A stretch of DNA of 60,283 nt from Pseudomonadota bacterium. Lineage in GTDB: Bacteria > Pseudomonadota > Gammaproteobacteria > Pseudomonadales > Moraxellaceae. Each line of letters opens with the position of its first letter. Within the stretch, counting starts at the first letter, position 1. The position numbers were made by a program, and so were the translations under genes. Shown here piece by piece: positions 9,801 through 17,393 of the stretch. The notes under the pieces were generated by a model that worked only from the letters and a program-made list of their open reading frames with translations, had not been told where the DNA came from and did no database searches. The stretch lies in NCBI GenBank assembly GCA_021804565.1, contig JAJZHK010000011.1, positions 1 to 60,283 on the forward strand, read 5' to 3'.

Positions 9801-9905
9801 ATCGGAGGCCTGCTGTTCAGTCAGCTGCTGACCCTCTACACGACGCCGGTGCTGTATCTGACGCTGAGCCGATTTCATGGCTCGTCGCGGAACGGGCCAG
9901 CATGA
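6840..9905 (+). CDS. mdtB: RND multidrug efflux permease, MdtB/MuxB type
   Basis: Proton-driven inner membrane transporter of the RND/HAE-1 family, one half of an MdtB-MdtC type heteromeric pump. The 1021-residue length is normal: one N-terminal membrane helix, a large periplasmic loop, five helices, a second periplasmic loop and six helices. The helix-4 proton-relay aspartates are present in [14 protein letters not shown]. The N-terminal sequence ([43 protein letters not shown]) follows MdtB more closely than MdtC. It overlaps the genes on both sides by four bases. Confidence 0.94.
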   Translation: [1021 protein letters not shown]

Positions 9906-12900
9906 TCGGCCTTTTCCTGCGTCGCCCGGTGGCGACCTTCATGCTCACCCTGGCGCTGGGCTTGCTGGGCTGGGTGGCCTATCGCCTGCTCCCGGTGGCG
10001 CCTTTGCCGCAGGTTGATTTTCCAACCCTGCGTATCCAGGCCCAGCTGCCTGGAGCCAGCCCGGACGTGATGGCCTCGACGGTGGCCGCGCCCCTGGAGC
10101 GCACCCTGGGACGTATTGCCGGGGTCACCGAGATGAGCTCACAAAGCTCCCTGGGCTCGACCAGTCTGGCCCTGCAGTTTGACCTCCAGCGCGATATCAA
10201 TGGCGCCGCCCGCGATGTCCAGGCGGCCATCAATGCCGCGCGCACCCTGCTGCCGACCGGCATGCCCGGCAATCCGGTCTGGCGCAAGATGAACCCCGCC
10301 GATGCACCGATCATGATCTTCGTGCTCTCCTCGGCGTCTATCCCGCCCGGACGTCTGTACGATCTCGCCTCCACGGTGATCGCGCAAAAACTCTCTCAGG
10401 TCGGTGGTGTCGGGCAGGTCATCGTCGGCGGCAGCTCGCTGCCCGCTGTACGCATCGATGTCCATCCCGACGCCCTGGCTGCCCGGGGCATCAGCTGGAC
10501 GACCCTGCGCCAGGCCCTGCAGGCGGCCAACCAGGATCGGCCCAAGGGGATGCTGGAGGACGGCGCGCACAGCTGGACACTGCTCGACAACGACACCCTG
10601 CGTCAGGCGAGCGACTACCAGAACCTGGTCATCGCTTGGCAGCACGCGGCACCGGTGCTGCTGCGTGACGTCGCCGATGTACGTGACGCCGTTGAGGATG
10701 AGCAGAATGCCGGCATGCTCAATGGCCATCCGGCGGTCGTCATTCTCATATTTCGCCAGCCCGGGGCCAATATTCTCGATACCGCGGATGCGGTCAAAGC
10801 ACAGTTGCCGGTGCTGCAAAACTCGATGCCGGCAGATGCCAGGCTCCGCCTGAGCATCGACCGCACCCCGATGATTCGGGCCTCCATGCACGATGTGCAG
10901 CAGAGCCTGATGGTGTCCATCGTCCTGGTGATCGGCGTCGTCTTCCTGTTTCTGCGGGATTGGCGGGCGACCTTGATTCCGAGCATCACCATCCCGGTCA
11001 GCCTCTTGGGCACCTGTGTCGTGCTCTATCTGGGCGGTTACAGCCTGGATATGCTATCCCTGATGGCGATGACGGTCGCGACCGGCTTTGTGGTCGATGA
11101 CGCCATCGTCGTCCTGGAAAACATAGCCCGCCATATCGATGACGGCATGCCCCCCTGGCGAGCGGCACTGCGCGGAGGACGGGAGGTCATCTTCACCGTA
11201 GCGTCCATGACCTTGTCGCTGATTGCGGTCTTTTTACCCATACTCTTCATGGGCGGCATCATGGGCCGTCTCTTTCATGAGTTCGCCCTCACCTTGACCG
11301 CGGCCGTGCTGATTTCGCTATGGGTGGCGCTGACGGCGATCCCGGTGATGGCCAGCCGCTGGCTCAAGCCGCAGCCGGTCAAGTCCGGGGCTGAACGTGA
11401 GCGGCACACCCCGGGCTTGGTCTGGTACCACCGCTCCTTGCACCTGGCCTTACGCCATCAGCGCTGGCTTCTCGTCAGTCTGCTGGTCGCCATCGTCCTC
11501 AACGTTGTGATGTTTCGCATCATTCCGAAAGGCTTTATGCCGACCGAAGATACCGGTCGCCTGGCGGGAGCCATGCAGGCCGATCAGGACACCTCCTTCC
11601 AGTCGATGCGCCAGAACATGCTCCGTGCCACCCAGGTCCTGCTGAAAGACCCGGACGTCAAGGTGGTGCTCTGCTTCACCGGGGGCAGCGGCGGTGACGC
11701 CAAAAATCGCGCCTCTTTCTTTGTTGCACTGCGCGATCGCCCGCAACGCCTGTCGACGCCTGAGCAGGTGCTGGACCGCCTGCGCCCCAGGCTTGCCGCC
11801 ATCCCCGGGGCACGCTTGATCATGCAGCCGGTGCAGGATGTCCGCATGGGTGGACGCATCAGCGACGCCCAGTACCAATACACCCTGCAAAGTGAAGACT
11901 GGAATCTTCTGAAAGTCTGGACCCCCAGGGTGAGCGCAGCGTTTCGTGCTTTACCCGGACTGGTCGACGTCCGCTCCGATCTGCAGGACCACGGACGCTC
12001 TGAGCAAATGCAGGTCGACCGTCCGACCTTGACCCGCCTCGGCATAAGCATGGCCAACTTTGACGATGCACTGGACAGCGCCTATGGGCAACGCCAGATC
12101 TCCCTGATCTACGCCGCCAAAAATCAGTATCACGTGGTCCTCGACATCCCCCTGCGGGAAAGAGCCACCCTGCAAAGCCTGCAGAAGATCGACCTGCCCA
12201 GCGCCGTCAATGGCGGCATGCTGCCGCTTGATGCCCTGATGCGTTCACACCCTGTCGCTGACACGCTGACCGTCAACCATCAGGATCAGTTCGCCGCCGC
12301 CACCCTGTCATTCAACCTGAAGTCGGGTGGCTCGCTTTCAGCCGCCAGCAAGGCGATTGAGCAGAGCATCGCCAAACTACATCTGCCTGCCTCGATTCAT
12401 GCCAGCTTCCAGGGAACAGCGCGCGCCTTTTCCCAGAACAGTGCCAGCGAACCCATCTTGATCCTGGCCGCCATCGTGATGGTCTATATCGTCTTAGGCA
12501 TGCTCTATGAAAGCTATATCCACCCGCTGACGATACTCTCGACCCTGCCCTCGGCAGGGGTGGGGGCCTTGCTGGCGATGGAGCTCTTCCATATCCAGCT
12601 GACCTTGATATCGCTGATCGGGCTGATCCTGCTCATCGGCATCGTCAAGAAAAATGCCATCATGATGATCGATTTTGCGACCCAGGCCCGCAAAAATGGT
12701 GCCGACCCGCTGAGCGCTATCGAACAGGCCTGCCTGCAGCGCTTCCGGCCGATCATGATGACCACCCTGGCGGCTTTTTTTGGGGCCCTGCCGCTGGCCC
12801 TGGGCTGGGGTGAAGGCGGTGAGATGCGCCGCCCGCTCGGCATATCCATCATGGGCGGCTTGATCGTCAGTCAATTGCTGACGCTTTACACCACCCCCGC

Positions 12901-12952
12901 GGTCTATTTGCTGCTAGAAAGGTTTCGCCGTGAAAAGGAGAAGCTGACATGA
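9902..12952 (+). CDS. mdtC: RND multidrug efflux permease, MdtC/MuxC type
   Basis: Second RND permease of the operon. The start is placed at ATG 9902, which overlaps the mdtB stop as ATGA and gives a 1016-residue protein beginning [15 protein letters not shown]; the frame is open further upstream but that extension lies inside mdtB. MdtC-type signatures include [15 protein letters not shown] and [18 protein letters not shown]. The proton-relay segment [14 protein letters not shown] is intact, so both pumps look catalytically competent. In E. coli the pair works as a heterotrimer exporting bile salts, novobiocin and similar compounds; the substrates here are unknown. Confidence 0.94.
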   Translation: [1016 protein letters not shown]

Positions 12953-14328
12953 GTCCTAGGCGCTGGACTATAGGCCTGACCGGCCTGCTTTTGTTATCGG
13001 GCTGCATGATCGGGCCCAACTACCGGCGTCCGCAGATCGCACTGCCCGCAAACTTCACCGCCGCCGGGACGCAGTGGCATCAGGTCGGCCCCTTCGATCG
13101 TCAGGATCGTGGCGCCTGGTGGACCATCTTCCATGATCCTGAACTGGACCGGCTTGAACAGCTGGCCATGCAGCACAACACCTCGGTGGCGGTGGCGGTG
13201 GCGCAGCGCGACCAGGCCGAAGCCCAACTGGATGCGGTGCGCGCCAGCTTGTGGCCGACGTTGACACTGAGTGCTCAGCAACAACGCAATCACAGCTACT
13301 TTTTCGCCCAGGCCAACCACAGTGTCGGCCTGCAGGCCGGTTGGGAGCCCGACTTCTGGGGACTCGCCAGGCGCGCCATCGAACAGCAAGGGGCAGCTTT
13401 GGCCGAGGTCGAGGCACAGATGGCCAGCGTACGCCTCAGTGTCGCCGCTCAGGTGGCGCAAACTTATTTCAACCTCATGCAACTGCGCTTCAAGCAGGAC
13501 CTTGATCAGCAAAGCCTGCAGGACGACGATCAATTGCTGCGTCTGATTCGTGGCCAAGAGCAAGCGGGTATCGTCAATCAAGCCAGCATCTTGCAAGCCC
13601 AGTCCATCCGTGACGACGCCGCCTCGCAGTGGCAACAGGACCGCTGGCAAGAAGAGCAACTGGTTCATGCCCTGGCGGTGCTCTGTGGCGAGCTGGCCTC
13701 CAATTTTCAGATCCACGCCCAGACTTGGCCCATGCTGCCGCCGGTTCCTGCGGCCATACCGGGCGACCTGATTTTACAAAGACCGGATGTGGCTGCAGCG
13801 GAACGCTCCGTGGCCGCCGCCAATGCCGGTATCGGCCTCGCTGAAATCGCCTATTTTCCCAGCCTGACTTTATCCGCCAGCGTGTCCTGGGAAGCCAACA
13901 AATGGGGGCCCTGGATCAGCGCTCCAGACCGCTTCTGGTCGATAGGCCCCAGCTTGGCCGAGACACTTTTTGATGGCGGCAAACGCGCCGCTCAAGTCGC
14001 CCAGGCCCGAGCCAATTATCGTCAAATGGTGGCCAGCTATCGCGGGGTCGTCCTTGCCTCGGTGCAAGAGGTCGAGGATGATCTGTCGGCTTTGCAGGGA
14101 TTGGCGCAACAACAACAGAGCTCAGACTCGGCCTTGCAGTCGGCCCAGGCCAATGCTCAGGTCTCCAAAAACCAGCTGGCTGCAGGCATAGCCACACAGC
14201 TCGATGTTCTCAACGCACAGCTCAGCGTACTCAACCAGAGTCAAATAGAGCTCAACATCAGGACCCAGCGTTACCAGAATATCGTTCTTCTGGTGCAGGC
14301 TTTAGGCGGGCTATGGTCCAAGTCCTGA
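12949..14328 (+). CDS. Outer membrane efflux lipoprotein (OprM/NodT family)
   Basis: TolC-like outer membrane channel of the efflux system. The 459-residue protein begins with a lipoprotein signal ending in LLSGC (acylated Cys19), followed by MIGPNYRRP, the typical NodT/OprM start. The two repeated halves of the outer membrane efflux domain are visible (about residues 60-240 and 270-455) with the LQRPDVAAAERSVAAANAGIGLA motif in the second half. The start overlaps mdtC by four bases. Having the channel in the same operon resembles Pseudomonas MuxABC-OpmB more than E. coli mdtABC, which uses TolC. The next gene converges from the other strand after 12 bases. Confidence 0.93.
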   Translation: MSPRRWTIGLTGLLLLSGCMIGPNYRRPQIALPANFTAAGTQWHQVGPFDRQDRGAWWTIFHDPELDRLEQLAMQHNTSVAVAVAQRDQAEAQLDAVRASLWPTLTLSAQQQRNHSYFFAQANHSVGLQAGWEPDFWGLARRAIEQQGAALAEVEAQMASVRLSVAAQVAQTYFNLMQLRFKQDLDQQSLQDDDQLLRLIRGQEQAGIVNQASILQAQSIRDDAASQWQQDRWQEEQLVHALAVLCGELASNFQIHAQTWPMLPPVPAAIPGDLILQRPDVAAAERSVAAANAGIGLAEIAYFPSLTLSASVSWEANKWGPWISAPDRFWSIGPSLAETLFDGGKRAAQVAQARANYRQMVASYRGVVLASVQEVEDDLSALQGLAQQQQSSDSALQSAQANAQVSKNQLAAGIATQLDVLNAQLSVLNQSQIELNIRTQRYQNIVLLVQALGGLWSKS

Positions 14329-14340
14329 GCTGACCTCAAA

Positions 14341-14886
14341 CTAGAACAACTCCAGCTCACCCTCATGACTTGCCCCGTCTTCGCCGGCGGCATTCAGGTT
14401 CAGGACCAGATCAGGATGAATGACACTGATCGACAAACAGCACTCAAAGACCTCCCCATCAAGCTCGAAATAGAAGATGGCATGGTCATAGCCAGGGGGT
14501 AAAACCTCGCTGAGCCGCTGCTCAGCATAAAAACTGGGCAGGGCCATCTGCAAGTCAGAACCAGCGCGCAACAGCGCATTCTTGAGACGGCCCATCACCT
14601 GATTGGCAATCTCGAGTATCCAATCCTCCAGATGCGACTCGTCGACCGCGAAGATATCTTCGCTCTTGACCGGATAGCTGAGGGCCAGGACCGTCAGCGG
14701 CAGGCCGATGAAGAGCATGATCTCAAGATCACGGGAACCGGCATCCATGCTCGCCAGGGGGACACCCTTCAGTTCGCGGGGTGGCTCGAGGATACGGCGG
14801 ATAGGGCAGCCCAAAGCGGCAAACACGCTGAGAATGGCTGATTCAAAGAGCCCATGAATCTGATGGATGACGTCTTCGCTGGCCAT
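14341..14886 (-). CDS. CheX/CheC-like phosphatase-fold protein
   Basis: A 181-residue cytoplasmic protein that resembles the CheX/CheC family, which dephosphorylates receiver domains such as CheY-P. The hint is the helix WILEIANQVMGRLKNAL (residues 89-105), which has the ExxN pattern (E92, N95) of the CheX active helix, between two alpha/beta stretches of the right size. Only one such helix is seen, as in CheX. The start is ATG 14886; the frame stays open upstream, but that extension would overlap the neighbouring outer membrane protein and has a composition unlike a protein. No chemotaxis gene is near. The assignment rests on pattern and is moderate. Confidence 0.6.
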   Translation of the reverse strand: MASEDVIHQIHGLFESAILSVFAALGCPIRRILEPPRELKGVPLASMDAGSRDLEIMLFIGLPLTVLALSYPVKSEDIFAVDESHLEDWILEIANQVMGRLKNALLRAGSDLQMALPSFYAEQRLSEVLPPGYDHAIFYFELDGEVFECCLSISVIHPDLVLNLNAAGEDGASHEGELELF

Positions 14887-14975
14887 AAGCTTCACTTCTG
14901 GCAGGTCCCTTGACCTGAGTGTAGTGAAGATTCCTGCCTTTTGCCTGGACCGCGCGATGATCCGCGCCGGCAGGC

Positions 14976-15470
14976 TCAGTGCGACTGGGCGCTGCGCTTG
15001 GGGTGCAGGTCCAGGGCGACGGAAACACCGACCAGGAAGGCTGGCGTCGCCTGCATGGACGATCCGCCCAGGGACTCCTGACGATCGACGCCGAGACCAC
15101 CGAACAGCTCTTCCTTGACATAAGGGCTGACCCACTGATAGCCCATTTCAAAGCCGAGGCCGGTGCGTCGTTGCAAGCGCGGCCCGAGCTGGACGACATC
15201 GACCTGACCGCCGTAGGCGCCCACATAGAAGCCGTCGACATTGGCATCCTGCTCGATATAGCGACGCGCACTCATATTGAAATTCCAGCCCCCCCCCATC
15301 TGCCGAAACTGGCCGGCGCGGAACTCCACATTGCCGTACTGATTGCCGAGCTGATAGTGGGCGAACAGGCCATTATTGAAGCTGCCGATACCTACATACT
15401 GGGTCCATGGATCCGCCCATACGGGGAGAACCAGCATCAAAATATAGGCTTTGAGCAAAAAACGTGGCAT
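14976..15470 (-). CDS. Small outer membrane beta-barrel protein, function unknown
   Basis: A 164-residue secreted protein with a signal peptide that probably ends at VWA-DP (about residue 20). The rest alternates hydrophobic and polar residues with many Gly, Tyr, Phe and Trp (YVGIGSF, GNVEFRAGQF, GFYVGAYGG, GLGFEMGYQW), the pattern of a small outer membrane barrel. PagL-like lipid A deacylases have this size, but I cannot find their conserved His-Ser active site, so I do not assign that function. AGGGA lies a short distance before the ATG. It stands between pdxB and the CheX-like gene, on the same strand. Confidence 0.65.
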   Translation of the reverse strand: MPRFLLKAYILMLVLPVWADPWTQYVGIGSFNNGLFAHYQLGNQYGNVEFRAGQFRQMGGGWNFNMSARRYIEQDANVDGFYVGAYGGQVDVVQLGPRLQRRTGLGFEMGYQWVSPYVKEELFGGLGVDRQESLGGSSMQATPAFLVGVSVALDLHPKRSAQSH

Positions 15471-15550
15471 GCCAACTTCCCTATCGTCTTGTCTTTATTA
15501 TGCGGCAGGCGCTGCTGCCCGGGCAGTGTACCCGCCTGCGGCCCGGATCT

Positions 15551-16669
15551 TCAAGCCACCGGCGCTCCGACTTGCACACCGAGCTGTCGCAATATCGTTG
15601 CCGCCTCGTGATCCGATGTATCCAGACGGTAGGCGCTCGCCTCATGGCGCCAGGGATAAAAGCGTCGCAAGGCGTCGAAGCCGGCGCCATCACCAGGCGC
15701 CAGGGCGCGCAAGGCGGCATCGTCACGCAACAAGGGCACCATACGCAGCATGACCCTGGCAAGGACATCTCCCTCGTCGATACGACCGAGGTCGATACAC
15801 GGCGAGACCGGCATGGCACAGGGACAGCTCTCCCCCCAGAATTCAAAGAGCGCCTCCAGCACGCGCAAGCTGCCGCGCCACTTGCCCTCCTGGCTGTAAC
15901 CGGCGACATGGGGGCTGCCGAGCAGGACCTTGTCCAGCGTCGCCGACTGGATACAAGGCTCGCCCTCCCAGACATCCAGCACGGCATGCGCCAAAGGCCC
16001 TGTCCTCAGCGCCTGACGCAAAGCCGCTTCATCGACGACACCACCGCGGCAGGTCGAGATCAGAACGCTGCCCTCAGGCATCCGTGCCAGGGCTGCGGCA
16101 TCGATCAGGCGCCAGGTGGCGTGTTCGCCTGAGCGCGTCAGCGGCACATGCAGGCTCAGCAACTGTGCCTGCTCCAGGAGCTCCGCCAAAGGCAGGCGCG
16201 GCCAGCGCTGATCGTCGACATAGGGATCACAGTAGAGAACCCGGCAACCGAGGCGGCTGGCCAGCGTAGCGACCCGTCGCCCGACCTCGCCCAAACCTAC
16301 CACCCCCAGGGTGCGTCCACGCCAATCGAAGTCGCGCATGCTGCGCAGCGCGCACAGCGCCGCCAGGACATACTCGAGCACGGCCTGGGCGTTACAGCCG
16401 GGGGCTGAAACCACCTGGACACCACGATCGTGCAGCAAGACTTCGTCGAGATGATCGCGGCCTATGGTCGCCGTACCGACGAAACGCAGCTTGCCGGCAT
16501 TACCCGCCAGCAAGGCTGCATCGACACGCGTGACCGAGCGCAGCAGCAGCACCTCGGCGTCAGCCACGGCTGCGGCATCGATGGCCCGCCCAGGCAGGCA
16601 GCGCAACTCACAGCGCGACTGCAGGGCCGCGGCGATACCCGGCATGTTTTCATCAGCGACAACAATCAT
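15551..16669 (-). CDS. pdxB: Erythronate-4-phosphate dehydrogenase PdxB
   Basis: PdxB oxidises 4-phosphoerythronate with NAD in the DXP-dependent pathway to pyridoxal phosphate. From ATG 16669 the protein has 372 residues, beginning MIVVADENMPG like other PdxB proteins; a TTG three codons upstream is possible but unnecessary. The D-2-hydroxyacid dehydrogenase features are clear: NAD-binding GVVGLGEVGRRV (about residue 120), the arginine motif STCRGGVVDEAAL (about residue 208) and the histidine motif PHVAGYSQEGKWRG (about residue 250), the last being typical of PdxB. The C-terminal PdxB-specific domain is present. No strong ribosome binding site is seen. Confidence 0.95.
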   Translation of the reverse strand: MIVVADENMPGIAAALQSRCELRCLPGRAIDAAAVADAEVLLLRSVTRVDAALLAGNAGKLRFVGTATIGRDHLDEVLLHDRGVQVVSAPGCNAQAVLEYVLAALCALRSMRDFDWRGRTLGVVGLGEVGRRVATLASRLGCRVLYCDPYVDDQRWPRLPLAELLEQAQLLSLHVPLTRSGEHATWRLIDAAALARMPEGSVLISTCRGGVVDEAALRQALRTGPLAHAVLDVWEGEPCIQSATLDKVLLGSPHVAGYSQEGKWRGSLRVLEALFEFWGESCPCAMPVSPCIDLGRIDEGDVLARVMLRMVPLLRDDAALRALAPGDGAGFDALRRFYPWRHEASAYRLDTSDHEAATILRQLGVQVGAPVA

Positions 16670-16723
16670 CGCCGGCAATTACAAAAATACAAAATGACAG
16701 CGCCTCCAGGTCCTTTCCAGCCT

Positions 16724-16752
16724 TTGACTGTATCAGGACGATATGCGTTAAT
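16724..16752 (+). promoter_or_regulatory. Candidate promoter of the TPR/ExbBD operon
   Basis: TTGACT (16724-16729) and GTTAAT (16747-16752) are 17 bases apart, five of six and four of six matches to the sigma70 consensus. The pair lies in the 136-base gap divergent from pdxB and about 54 bases before the first start codon of the operon. The -10 is imperfect, so this is a candidate only. Confidence 0.4.
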
Positions 16753-16805
16753 GCATCGCCTGCGCAAGAAACGATCCGCAACAGAACGGATCAAGAATAA
16801 CGCAA

Positions 16806-17354
16806 ATGATAAAGAACCGGGATGGCAAGATGACGGCATTGAAGCTGTTGCTTATCGCACTGACGATAGGCTGGGGAGCCCCAGTATGGGCTGATGATGC
16901 GGCCAGTACCGCCTCGACCGACCTGCAGTCACTCAAGGAAAATGTACTCAACCTGAACAAGGAGTTGAGTCAGCTCGAAGACGAGCTGCTTTACCCCAGT
17001 TCACAGTCTGCCCTGTACGTCTCCATCGAGGTAGGCTCGAGCGTACGCCTGGTCGACATCAACGTCTCCTTGGATGGCAAGAACGTTGCCTACCACTTCT
17101 ACACCCCGCAAGAATACGCTGCACTGACCAAAGGTGGCATGGATCGCGTCTATAACGGCAACATCACCACCGGCTCCCATGAATTCAAAACCATCGTCAC
17201 CGGCTATGACCCGCACGGCAAAAGCTTTCAGCGGGTGCTCACCTATGACTTTGTGAAAGGCGACCAGCGCAAGTACATCGAGCTGCATGTCTCCGATGAC
17301 GCCAACAAATCGATGGCGGAGTTCCAGTTCCACGACTGGGACATCAAGCAGTAA
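16806..17354 (+). CDS. Secreted protein of the Agl/Glt-like operon (first gene)
   Basis: First gene of the nine-gene envelope operon; I do not recognise its family. The 182-residue product has a signal peptide ending at PVWA-DD, then a short coiled coil (about residues 38-62, LKENVLNLNKELSQLEDEL) and a beta-rich domain (about residues 65-182) with LYVSIEVGSSVRLVDINVSLDG and GSHEFKTIVTGYDPHGK, which reads like an immunoglobulin-like fold. ATG 16830, the ninth codon, is an alternative start that would give a tidier signal peptide. Thirty-nine bases separate it from the next gene. A periplasmic partner of the TPR proteins is likely by position only. Confidence 0.75.
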   Translation: MIKNRDGKMTALKLLLIALTIGWGAPVWADDAASTASTDLQSLKENVLNLNKELSQLEDELLYPSSQSALYVSIEVGSSVRLVDINVSLDGKNVAYHFYTPQEYAALTKGGMDRVYNGNITTGSHEFKTIVTGYDPHGKSFQRVLTYDFVKGDQRKYIELHVSDDANKSMAEFQFHDWDIKQ

Positions 17355-17393
17355 GGAGACTCCACGCCCTCGACGCCACCTGCGAAGATCATC

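Noticed and set aside
14976-15470. PagL-type lipid A 3-O-deacylase
   Set aside because: Size and barrel character fit, but the conserved His-Ser active-site motif is not visible.
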